NCBI RefSeq assembly: GCF_000622385.1
Contig: NZ_JASD01000008.1
Span: 1,178,001 to 1,242,000, forward strand
Direction: 5' to 3'
DNA length: 64,000 nucleotides
DNA from: Sulfitobacter noctilucicola
Lineage (GTDB): Bacteria; Pseudomonadota; Alphaproteobacteria; Rhodobacterales; Rhodobacteraceae
Below, piece by piece: positions 45,738 through 53,651 of this stretch. A program made the translations under genes and the position numbers. The notes below the pieces were generated by a model. It saw only the letters and a program-made list of their open reading frames with translations. It did no database searches and had not been told where the DNA came from. Every line of letters begins with the position of its first letter. Position 1 is the stretch's first letter.

Positions 45738-47270
45738 TCAGCGCAGGCGCTGACCGTTGGCGAGGATCTGACCGTCTTGGGTGAATTCGATCTTTGACTT
45801 CAGGGTGTCGGGTGTATCGCCAGGTACGGCAAACAAGCCCATCATCATCCGCGCGCCCATTGCCTGTTCTTGCGGCAGGAACCCCATTGCCACCAGTTTG
45901 TCGATCAGACCATTGGCACCGGCGAGCGCAAGGTTCACATCGCCAACCGGCGTACCCAATCCCGGCACAAGCGCGGGACCCGCGGTGTCAAAGGTCACAT
46001 CGCCGCTGCCTTCAAGCTTGGCACCCGCCGCTGAAACCAGAAGTGTGCCGACATTGAGCGCCTGCAATTCACCGGGGCCGCTGATCCGGCCTGTTGCCAT
46101 TTCCGGATCAAGAATATCGACCAGCAGCTTCATCTTGCCGCTCAGGTCTACCACAATTGTTGCCGGATCCCGTGGCAGTTGGGCAGTCGGGTCAAACATG
46201 CTCCAGATGATGTCCGACATGGTGAAATCGCCCAGCGTGATGCCGAAAGCGAAATCCTGCGGATCGTCCGACTTGCGCACCGGCATTGTCAGATTAAAGC
46301 CGCTTTCCGCCATCGCCAGTTCAATCGGAAAAGGCATCGCCGCCGCTGTGACACCAACGTTGACGTCTTTCTGGGACACATCATACACGATACCCTCGGG
46401 TGCCATCTTGACGCCAAGGGTGCCGCCCTGCGACGAAGTTGTCATCACATAAGCGCCGTTCTGCGGGTCTTTGATGTCGAAATTGGAGCTGCCGTTTTCG
46501 TAGGAGACGTTTCCGGCGACATTAAAACCTGCTTCCAGCATCGCATTGATGTCTGCACCTTTTGCCACCATTGCCGGCAGTGTGCCGGTCCCGTTAAGGC
46601 TGATACCGTTCATGGTGCCTTTGCCGGCGCCTTGCGATTCGGGCGTGTCGGGATCGGCAAATGCGAAATCGATGCTCAGGCTGTCGACGCTGGCGGACTG
46701 GTCGTACCCGCGCAAGTCGCCGATGGTCATGGTTGTGGTACTGCTGACACCGTTACCAGCGAAATTCAAACGCGCCTCGGTTGCATCAAGCGTATCGGTG
46801 CCGACCTGCATCTGCGTCAGATCAAGCCCTACAGTCTGGGCCGTGTAAAGATAGGTCATCTTTTCCGGCGACCCGCTGGCCGTCAGTGCATGATCTGCCT
46901 GAGAATAGTTCAACGCCATCGTGATCGGTTTCTGGTCGGGTGTCCCTTCGGTGCCCTTGATCGTGATCGGCATCGTATCAGGCAGCACGATGGAAACGGT
47001 GCCATCGCCGTTCTGGGTGAACGTGATCCGGCCCAGCGTCATTGCCAGCTCGCCACCGGAATCGGGCGTCGCAAACTTCATGTTCAGCCCTTCAACCGTC
47101 AGGTCGGAACCGGAGGTGTTCTCGGTGGCCGACACTTCATACCCCATTCCCTCCATGTAGGCGCGCCAATCCGCCCAGACTTCAGCAGGGGTGACATCGG
47201 CCAGCGCGGTATGTGACAGCAGCGAGACGGGCAGCGCGAGACTAAATGCGCGAGAGAGGAAGGGGGACAT
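45738..47270 (-). CDS. DUF2125 domain-containing periplasmic protein
   Basis: The 510-residue product has a Sec signal peptide (cut near ALADV, residue 25) and a long beta-rich mature part that matches DUF2125, an alphaproteobacterial family of unknown function. Recurrent blocks such as ALNVGTLLVSAAGAKLEGSG and GLIDKLVAMGFLPQEQAMGA are conserved in my memory of the family. An AAAGGAA site precedes the ATG. It stands alone on the minus strand, divergent from the SDR gene. Confidence 0.9.
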   Translation of the reverse strand: MSPFLSRAFSLALPVSLLSHTALADVTPAEVWADWRAYMEGMGYEVSATENTSGSDLTVEGLNMKFATPDSGGELAMTLGRITFTQNGDGTVSIVLPDTMPITIKGTEGTPDQKPITMALNYSQADHALTASGSPEKMTYLYTAQTVGLDLTQMQVGTDTLDATEARLNFAGNGVSSTTTMTIGDLRGYDQSASVDSLSIDFAFADPDTPESQGAGKGTMNGISLNGTGTLPAMVAKGADINAMLEAGFNVAGNVSYENGSSNFDIKDPQNGAYVMTTSSQGGTLGVKMAPEGIVYDVSQKDVNVGVTAAAMPFPIELAMAESGFNLTMPVRKSDDPQDFAFGITLGDFTMSDIIWSMFDPTAQLPRDPATIVVDLSGKMKLLVDILDPEMATGRISGPGELQALNVGTLLVSAAGAKLEGSGDVTFDTAGPALVPGLGTPVGDVNLALAGANGLIDKLVAMGFLPQEQAMGARMMMGLFAVPGDTPDTLKSKIEFTQDGQILANGQRLR

Positions 47271-47426
47271 GATAAATTCCTTTGTGGCAAATCAATGTGA
47301 GAGTCTGACAATGTGCCCATCGCGTCAAGATGAACCGAGGGGGGTGGACCCTTCGTCGGCGGATGATTACCACAATGCCGGACTAAGATGCAAAACCCTC
47401 AGGACAATCCCAAGGAGCGGCGGCAG

Positions 47427-48176
47427 ATGGACATGCAGAACAAGACAGTGATGATCACAGGCGCAAGCCGCGGGATCGGTGCGGCAACAGCCCGCGTGTT
47501 TGCGGCAGCGGGTGCTAATGTTGCTTTACTTGCCCGCTCGCAAGAGGCGATTGCCGATCTGGCGGGAGAAATCGGTCAGCAGGCAATTGCCATCCCGTGC
47601 AATGTCGCCCGCTATGGCGAAATGTTGGCGGCGGTTGAAACCACAGTCGGTGCTTTCGGGGGGCTCGATGTTCTGGTGAACAATGCCGGTATTCTGGAAC
47701 CCATCAGCCATCTGGGGGATGCCGATCCCGATGCATGGGGACAGGTCATTGATATCAACGTAAAAGGGGTTTTCAATGGTGTGCACGCAGCATTGCCAGT
47801 GATGAAGCAGGCAGGCGGTGGCTCAATCCTGACGATCTCTTCCGGTGCGGCTCATAGCCCGATCGAGGCATGGAGCGCGTATTGTACCTCAAAGGCGGCG
47901 GTGAACATGCTGACGCGCTGCGTCCATCACGAAGAAGGCCAAAATGGCATCCGCGCGATGGGCCTGTCACCGGGAACAGTGGCTACGCAAATGCAGCGAG
48001 ACATCAAGGAATCCGGGATCAACCCCGTCAGCCAGCTCGCTTGGAAAGACCACATTCCGGCGGAGTGGCCTGCAAAATGTCTGTTGTGGATGTGCGGTGC
48101 CGGTGCCGACCGCTTTGTCGGAGACGAGATTTCCTTGCGGGACGAGAACATCCGCCGCGAAGTGGGCCTGATATGA
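47427..48176 (+). CDS. SDR family oxidoreductase
   Basis: The 249-residue product is a classical short-chain dehydrogenase: cofactor loop TGASRGIG (11-18), NNAG motif in VLVNNAGILEP, and the catalytic Ser/Tyr/Lys in ISSGAAHS and AYCTSKAAVN. The substrate is unknown; 3-oxoacyl or alcohol substrates are typical. The ATG at 47427 follows AAGGAG and is preferred over one 13 codons earlier. Its stop overlaps the enoyl-CoA hydratase start (ATGA), so a joint acyl-CoA pathway is plausible. Confidence 0.9.
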   Translation: MDMQNKTVMITGASRGIGAATARVFAAAGANVALLARSQEAIADLAGEIGQQAIAIPCNVARYGEMLAAVETTVGAFGGLDVLVNNAGILEPISHLGDADPDAWGQVIDINVKGVFNGVHAALPVMKQAGGGSILTISSGAAHSPIEAWSAYCTSKAAVNMLTRCVHHEEGQNGIRAMGLSPGTVATQMQRDIKESGINPVSQLAWKDHIPAEWPAKCLLWMCGAGADRFVGDEISLRDENIRREVGLI

Positions 48177-48778
48177 TTGAAGTCGATAACACCGATGGCG
48201 TCTGTACCGTTACGATCAACCGCCCCGATAAGGCAAACTCGCTGACCGAGACGATGCTGACGGAATTGGCAGAGGCGATGGAAAATGCGCAGTCTGCCCG
48301 CGCTGTGATCCTGACGGGTAACGGCAAGGTCTTTAGCGCAGGTGCCGATCTGGAGGAGGCGCGCGCGGGGCTTGCCACATCAGATGTCTGGGAACGGCTC
48401 TCGGGGGCTATCGCTGCCTTGCCCTGCCTCAGCATTGCTGCGCTGAACGGCACGCTCGCAGGCGGTGCCACGGGCATGGCGCTTGCGTGCGACATCCGCC
48501 TCGCGGTGCCCGGCGCACGTTTCTTCTATCCGGTGATGAAGCTCGGCTTCCTGCCTCAGCCCTCGGACCCTGCACGGATGAGCGCTTTGATCGGACCTGC
48601 CCGCACCAAGCTCATTTTGATGGGCGGCCAGAAAATCGACGCCGAAGAAGCGCTGCGCTTTGGGCTTATCGACCGCATCGTTGAAAAAGACGATCTGATG
48701 GATGCAGCCCGTACGCTTTGTACCGATGCTCTCGCCGCAGAGCCCGATTTTGCAGGCGCTATCAAGAGGATGTGCTAA
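48173..48778 (+). CDS. Short enoyl-CoA hydratase/isomerase family protein
   Basis: The 201-residue product is a crotonase-fold protein: VCTVTINRPDKANSLTETM at the start, the oxyanion segment VFSAGADLEEA, and GTLAGGATGMALACDIRLA. It ends soon after LRFGLIDRIVEKDDL and lacks about 50 residues of the usual C-terminal helices (family about 255 aa). Either it is a short natural form or a truncation. It overlaps the SDR stop by four bases. Reaction and substrate are not decided. Confidence 0.87.
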   Translation: MIEVDNTDGVCTVTINRPDKANSLTETMLTELAEAMENAQSARAVILTGNGKVFSAGADLEEARAGLATSDVWERLSGAIAALPCLSIAALNGTLAGGATGMALACDIRLAVPGARFFYPVMKLGFLPQPSDPARMSALIGPARTKLILMGGQKIDAEEALRFGLIDRIVEKDDLMDAARTLCTDALAAEPDFAGAIKRMC

Positions 48779-48821
48779 GAGCAGCGCTGATGCGGGTTGG
48801 CGTATTCCGCCAGTGCCGAGG

Positions 48822-48896
48822 TCAGATCAGCGGTACAAACGGCACATCGCAGGCTGTCAAAATCATTAGTGTTGATAGGGTCAGAAAAATACGCAT
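48822..48896 (-). CDS. Tiny lipoprotein, 24 residues
   Basis: A minus-strand ATG at 48896 opens a 24-codon frame encoding a basic/hydrophobic leader with the lipobox LTAC (Cys16) and a mature part of nine residues ending in PFVPLI. GAGG lies seven bases before the ATG. Very short lipoproteins with a Cys-Asp-Val-Pro-Phe-Val-Pro mature part are, as I recall, common in Rhodobacterales and usually missed by gene callers. It lies antisense in the gap between the hydratase and MscS genes. Function unknown; it may act like the very short outer-membrane lipoproteins of other bacteria. Confidence 0.7.
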   Translation of the reverse strand: MRIFLTLSTLMILTACDVPFVPLI

Positions 48897-49059
48897 GGAA
48901 CTGCCTCTTTATATTTTGCGCCACCGTGGTCCGGTGGATGTGTCACTGTCAAGTCGCCGCGTCGGGGCAAAGCGCCTGATGGCAGAACCACCTAAGGCTT
49001 GATCCTCATGCCCTCAAAGGGCAAGACAGTGCAAACCATAAACTAGGCAAGGCGTTAAT

Positions 49060-50391
49060 ATGGAGTTTGATCTCTCCTCTCAGCCGGAAATCGTACAACA
49101 GGCTGCTGGCTATGTCTTGATTGGCTGGGAACTGGCCTTGTCATGGCTATTGAGCCCTGCGGCATGGTCGCAGTTTGCGCTTCTGGTGCTGGCATGGCTT
49201 CTCGCAAGGTTGATCGCCGGCCGGTTGCGTCCGGCGTTGATGCGACTGATTGATCCGGGCGAAAGCACCAACATCTTTGCCAAACCTCGCCGCTTTGTTC
49301 TGCCGTTCCTTGCGCTTATCTCACCCCTGCTGGCCTATGCGCTGACAGGTATCGGTGAAAGCATTGTCCGATCAATGTTTGATTCAGGGGCGGTCATAGC
49401 CTTCGGGAAACGCCTGTTCCTGTTTCTGGCCGCACGCGTACTGGTCCGTGACATTATCACCGATCCGTTTCTCAAACTTCTGGGCAAGTATATCCTGCTG
49501 CCGATCATGGCGATCTACACTTTGGGTCTGCTGGATGTGGCAAGCACGACCCTGACCGAAACGATTGTCGGCGTCGGTAACATCCGCTTCTCGTTGATGA
49601 CGCTTGTGCGCGGTCTCATTGCAGGTTCCTTGCTGTTCTGGCTGGGCCAGTGGTCAAACAGCCAGACCACCGCATTGATCGCCCAGAATGAGGAAATCCG
49701 CCCCTCCCTCAGGCAGCTTTTGATCAAGACCGCAGAGTTCACGATTTTCGCCGTAGGCTTTTTGCTGCTGATGAACATTATGGGTATCAACCTAAGTGCG
49801 CTTGCCGTTCTGGGTGGTGCCATTGGTGTCGGTCTTGGTTTTGGTCTGCAAAAAATCGCATCCAACTTTATCTCTGGCGTGATCCTTCTGGTTGAAGGGC
49901 AGGCCACCGTTGGCGATTACGTGGAACTCGATGGTGGCGAGCAGGGCAAGATCGTCAAGATGATGGCCCGCGCCGCAATTCTTGAGACATTCGATGGCCG
50001 CTGGATCGTGGTACCGAACGAAGATTTCATCACCACGCGTGTTGTGAATTATTCCGATAGCGGGTCCGCGAACCGGTACGAGGCACCGTTCTCTGTCAGC
50101 TATGACACCGATATCAATCTGGTGCCCGCTTTGATCGAAGCTGCGGTTTCCAAGCACCCCGAAGTCCTGAACGAACCCTATCCACCAGATTGTGAGCTGC
50201 GCGGCTTTGGGGACAGCGGCATCGATTTTGCGGTCGAATTCTGGGTGAACGGGCTGGATGACGGGCCGAACAAATACACCTCGGACGTGCTTTTCCTCGT
50301 GTGGAACGCGCTTCGCGACGCTGGCATCGAAATTCCGTATCCGCAGCGGGTGGTTGAAATTAAAGGCGGTCTACCGACGGTTAACGCGTGA
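49060..50391 (+). CDS. MscS family mechanosensitive ion channel
   Basis: The 443-residue product has about four or five N-terminal membrane helices and then the MscS pore and vestibule domain. Its Gly/Ala-rich pore helix is ALAVLGGAIGVGLGFGLQ, followed by ASNFISGVILLVEGQ and VGDYVELDGGEQGKI, then the beta domain with VVPNEDFITTRVVNYS. It should open under membrane tension during osmotic downshock. It is larger than E. coli MscS (286 aa), with extra N-terminal helices. Its stop overlaps the GTG start of the flavoprotein gene (GTGA). Confidence 0.94.
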   Translation: MEFDLSSQPEIVQQAAGYVLIGWELALSWLLSPAAWSQFALLVLAWLLARLIAGRLRPALMRLIDPGESTNIFAKPRRFVLPFLALISPLLAYALTGIGESIVRSMFDSGAVIAFGKRLFLFLAARVLVRDIITDPFLKLLGKYILLPIMAIYTLGLLDVASTTLTETIVGVGNIRFSLMTLVRGLIAGSLLFWLGQWSNSQTTALIAQNEEIRPSLRQLLIKTAEFTIFAVGFLLLMNIMGINLSALAVLGGAIGVGLGFGLQKIASNFISGVILLVEGQATVGDYVELDGGEQGKIVKMMARAAILETFDGRWIVVPNEDFITTRVVNYSDSGSANRYEAPFSVSYDTDINLVPALIEAAVSKHPEVLNEPYPPDCELRGFGDSGIDFAVEFWVNGLDDGPNKYTSDVLFLVWNALRDAGIEIPYPQRVVEIKGGLPTVNA

Positions 50392-51569
50392 AACATGCCG
50401 TTGTTATCGGCGCAGGCCCTGGGGGACTGATGGCTGCCGAAATGCTGGCGACGGCGGGTTTGCAGGTCACCCTGTGTGACGGCAAACCTTCCGTAGGCCG
50501 CAAGTTTCTGATGGCGGGAAAATCTGGTCTGAACCTGACCAAAGATGAACCTTTCGTGCCCTTCATGCAGTCGTTTGCGCAAGCACGCGGGCCGCTCACT
50601 CCCATGATTGAGGCGTTCGATGCAGAAGCTGTGCAGACCTGGGCGCGCGGACTGGATCAGGAGGTTTTCACCGGATCGACAGGCCGTGTCTTTCCAACAG
50701 CGATGAAAGCTTCCCCGCTACTGCGCGCCATGATGGGCCGCCTCGACAGCCTGGGGGTTCAGGTACGGACCAGGTGGCTCTGGCAAGGTTGGCAGGCAGA
50801 ACAGTTTGTCTTCGAGACCCCTGAGGGGCCGCAGTCGCTTAGCCCGGACGCCACGGTACTCGCTCTGGGTGGTGCCAGCTGGTCAAGGCTGGGATCAACC
50901 GGTGCATGGGCGAGCCTTCTGGCCGACAAGGGCATCAAGACCGCGCCGTTCGAGCCTGCAAATGCGGGGGTCAACATCGCGTGGTCCGACTATATGGCAA
51001 AGCACTTCGGTGCGGCGCTTAAGGGTGTGGCGTGGACGGCGGGTCCCTATACCTCCCGTGGCGAGGCGACTTTGTCCGCGCGAGGCCTGGAGGGTGGTGG
51101 CGTATATTCGGTGTCGCGTGGTGTACGCGAAGGGCATCCGCTGTTTATTGATCTTCTGCCGGATATGACGGTGCCCGATATCACCACGAAGCTAAGCAAA
51201 CCGCAGGGTAAGGCGAGCTTTGCCAATCATCTGCGCAAGACGCTGCGGCTGACACCGGTACAGATTGCGCTCATGCAGGAAATGTCGCGTCCCTTGCCCA
51301 AAGGACTGCGCGCAACGGCAAGATTGCTCAAGGCGCTGCCGATCAGCCATGAGGGACTGCGTCCGATGGACGAGGCGATTTCAACCGCGGGCGGCATCCC
51401 CTTCTCCGCACTGGATGCGGGCCTGATGTTACGCGATTTGCCGGGGGTCTTCGCTGCGGGCGAGATGCTGGATTGGGAAGCCCCGACAGGGGGCTACCTG
51501 ATTTCAGCCTGCCTTGCGACAGGGCGCTGGGCAGGACAGCATGCTGCCGAATGGGCGTTGCGGGCCTAA
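50388..51569 (+). CDS. TIGR03862-type NAD(P)/FAD-dependent oxidoreductase (HI0933-like)
   Basis: The 393-residue flavoprotein has the dinucleotide-binding motif VIGAGPGGLMAAEML at the N-terminus, the conserved KFLMAGKSGLNLT and the C-terminal FAAGEMLDWEAPTGGYLISA typical of the HI0933/BaiN-like family; the TIGR03862 subgroup is alphaproteobacterial. The substrate is unknown. The start is GTG at 50388, overlapping the MscS stop. Its end overlaps the convergent GST gene by four bases. Confidence 0.9.
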   Translation: MKHAVVIGAGPGGLMAAEMLATAGLQVTLCDGKPSVGRKFLMAGKSGLNLTKDEPFVPFMQSFAQARGPLTPMIEAFDAEAVQTWARGLDQEVFTGSTGRVFPTAMKASPLLRAMMGRLDSLGVQVRTRWLWQGWQAEQFVFETPEGPQSLSPDATVLALGGASWSRLGSTGAWASLLADKGIKTAPFEPANAGVNIAWSDYMAKHFGAALKGVAWTAGPYTSRGEATLSARGLEGGGVYSVSRGVREGHPLFIDLLPDMTVPDITTKLSKPQGKASFANHLRKTLRLTPVQIALMQEMSRPLPKGLRATARLLKALPISHEGLRPMDEAISTAGGIPFSALDAGLMLRDLPGVFAAGEMLDWEAPTGGYLISACLATGRWAGQHAAEWALRA

Positions 51570-52159
51570 ACCGCGACCTTTTCCTGCGCCGCCTTGAACG
51601 CAGGCCGTTCGCGCAGGCCTTTGGCCCAAAGCCCGATTTTGTCGTTAACCCTTGGGAAGCCCGCGCCGATCGACCAGTTGATGCAGTGGACGGCGAGAAT
51701 ATCGGCATGGGTCATCTGGTCGCCCATCAGAAACGGACCATCCAGACGGTCGGCAAGAATGTCCGCAGCATGCGCAAACTCGGCCTTCAGGCTGTCTTTG
51801 ATAACCGGCACACGGCGTTCTTCGGGAAAGACAAAACTGTGCTTGGCAGCGGCCCATAGGATCGCATCGAATTCGTCAATCAGCCAAAACGTCATCGCAT
51901 CCTGACGCGCCCTTGCGACAGTGCCTGCCGGCGCGGTGAGTTGCCCGTGTTTGTCACCAAGATAAGTGGTGATCGCGACAGAATCGGTCAGTACCTCATC
52001 TCCGTCGAGCAGGGCAGGAACTTTGCCCAGCGGATTGTACTTCTTGGCCTCGGGTGTGCGCGGACCTGCAGCAATCTGGGTATAATCCTCACCCAGTTCC
52101 TCAAGCATCCACATGACCCGAAATGCACGCGATTTGGTGGCACCGATAACTGTATACAT
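51566..52159 (-). CDS. Glutathione S-transferase family protein
   Basis: The 197-residue product has an N-terminal thioredoxin-like domain (TKSRAFRVMWMLEELGEDY, NPLGKVPALLDGD, LTDSVAITTYLGD) that binds glutathione and a C-terminal helical domain (about 85-197). Ser10 is in the position of the catalytic Ser of several bacterial GSTs. Detoxification or thiol chemistry is likely, but the substrate is unknown. A GGGAG site lies before the ATG. It lies 14 bases after holA on the same strand. Confidence 0.92.
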   Translation of the reverse strand: MYTVIGATKSRAFRVMWMLEELGEDYTQIAAGPRTPEAKKYNPLGKVPALLDGDEVLTDSVAITTYLGDKHGQLTAPAGTVARARQDAMTFWLIDEFDAILWAAAKHSFVFPEERRVPVIKDSLKAEFAHAADILADRLDGPFLMGDQMTHADILAVHCINWSIGAGFPRVNDKIGLWAKGLRERPAFKAAQEKVAV

Positions 52160-52173
52160 GAAATCTCCCTATT

Positions 52174-53172
52174 TTATCGCTTTGCGCCCAGCATCGCCAA
52201 ACGGATGAAAGCACGTTCAACGAGCGCCAGTGCGGGCGCGTTCTGTCCGGCTGACCGCAACGTCAGGTCGGTATCGGTCAGCACGCTTAATGCCGTTTCC
52301 AAACTGGCCGCGCCCCATGCTTTGGCTTGCCGTTGCACTCTGTCGCGGTCCCGCACTCCATAGATCGGGGCACCGGGGTTGGCCGCGATCCGGTAGAGAG
52401 TTCGGAAATGCCGGGTTGCCATGATAGTAAGGGTCACCGCAGTGACGCCTTGGGCTTGCAGCTTGCTCATCACCGGCCCGATCTCGCGGGCGCGGGCCTC
52501 TGCCACGACGTGTAAAATATCGTCGACGTCCGCTTCAGTCGATGTTGGCGCGCAAGCGAGAATATCATCGGTGCTGAGGGCGCTCTGGTCATTCAATTTA
52601 TAAAGCGACAGCTTTTCGATCGTCTGGCGAAAATCACCGGGATCAAGCGTGCGCGCCAGATCGGAGAGCGCAGCCATCGCGTTCTGGTCAGGTGTCAGCC
52701 CTGCCTCCGACAATAACCGCTCAATTTCGGCACGGTCCGGCGGATTGTCGTAAATTGCAGCGGCATAGGCTTGGGGATGTGCCTCGAACGCTTTGCGGAC
52801 CTTAGAGGTTTTCTTGAGATCGCCACCTGTGACAATGATCTGCGCATCACCTGCCTGCCAATCGGCCAGCGCATCGATGAGTATCTTGGCGACATTGTCA
52901 TTGGCGTCTTCAACAAAGGCTGCACGCGGGCCGGGAAAGAATCCGACCGCCTTGATCGCATCCAGAAGCATCGCAGGATCGCGGCGAAGTTCGGCGGCGG
53001 GAATACGGGTAAGTCGCATTTCCTCTTCCGCGCCATCCCCCAGCAGTGATTTCAGCAATTCCTGACGTTTAAGCGCCACGCGCATGGCATCGCCACCAAA
53101 GATCAGCGCGCCGGTCTTGGCTGGATCGGGCCGCTTGAAATAGGCGTCTGCATCACGCGGCGACAGCTTCAT
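52174..53172 (-). CDS. holA: DNA polymerase III subunit delta
   Basis: HolA is the clamp-opening subunit of the clamp loader. The 332-residue product fits the family: an N-terminal RecA-like domain without a functional P-loop (segments ALIFGGDAMRVALKRQELL and KTSKVRKAFEAHPQAYAAAIY), a helical middle, and a collar domain at the end (LVERAFIRLAML). Start and length are normal. Its start overlaps the lptE stop by four bases, the leuS-lptE-holA order common in proteobacteria. Confidence 0.93.
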   Translation of the reverse strand: MKLSPRDADAYFKRPDPAKTGALIFGGDAMRVALKRQELLKSLLGDGAEEEMRLTRIPAAELRRDPAMLLDAIKAVGFFPGPRAAFVEDANDNVAKILIDALADWQAGDAQIIVTGGDLKKTSKVRKAFEAHPQAYAAAIYDNPPDRAEIERLLSEAGLTPDQNAMAALSDLARTLDPGDFRQTIEKLSLYKLNDQSALSTDDILACAPTSTEADVDDILHVVAEARAREIGPVMSKLQAQGVTAVTLTIMATRHFRTLYRIAANPGAPIYGVRDRDRVQRQAKAWGAASLETALSVLTDTDLTLRSAGQNAPALALVERAFIRLAMLGAKR

Positions 53173-53651
53173 GTGTTCAGATCTGCGGCATAGAGGCGGC
53201 TTACAATTTGCTCGGCCATGATAACCATCAGACGTTTCTGGGCATCAAGCTCTCCGGCCAGTGTTTCGACCGTTGTACCCGTCGCGGAATAGCCGACGAA
53301 ATTCTCGACAGAGCCGGAGGTGACAATCTGGCCGGTCGCCACATCACGCAGACTGTAGTTGATGTTCGCAACCCGGTTGAAACGGCCGGTGTCACCTTCG
53401 CGGTCAATCGCAAGCTGCGCAGTTGAAAGCCGCAGATCCAGTGAAAGCGCATAGGCCGGTTCATTACTGCGACCCAGACGTTCTTCAATCTCGCGGGTCA
53501 GCAGATAGCTGTCCTGACTGCCCGGTGCATCAACCAGCACGCGGTTCTGCAAGAGAGTGCCCGTGCCGCCGGGGCCATACACAGGCTCAAACCCGCAGGC
53601 GACAAGCGCCAGCGGAGCAAGCAAAAGAGAGCGTCTGTTAAGCAACGACAT
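53169..53651 (-). CDS. lptE: LPS assembly lipoprotein LptE
   Basis: LptE is the outer-membrane lipoprotein that plugs LptD and helps insert lipopolysaccharide. The 160-residue product has a lipoprotein signal ([14 protein letters not shown], Cys19), then the short GFEPVYG that opens the alphaproteobacterial family, and a conserved C-terminal [19 protein letters not shown]. It overlaps leuS by 14 bases and holA by four, so the three are one operon. Confidence 0.92.
   Translation of the reverse strand: MSLLNRRSLLLAPLALVACGFEPVYGPGGTGTLLQNRVLVDAPGSQDSYLLTREIEERLGRSNEPAYALSLDLRLSTAQLAIDREGDTGRFNRVANINYSLRDVATGQIVTSGSVENFVGYSATGTTVETLAGELDAQKRLMVIMAEQIVSRLYAADLNT

Noticed and set aside
46179..47216. 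A 345-codon frame on the plus strand
   Set aside because: It is antisense to the DUF2125 gene, which has a signal peptide and a ribosome site.
47870..48172. Upstream extension of the enoyl-CoA hydratase frame
   Set aside because: The extension overlaps the SDR gene in another frame. The ATG at 48173 overlaps the SDR stop and begins the crotonase domain.
48797..48979. A 60-codon plus-strand frame in the gap before the MscS gene
   Set aside because: Its content is not protein-like, and the minus-strand 24-codon lipoprotein is the better reading of this gap.
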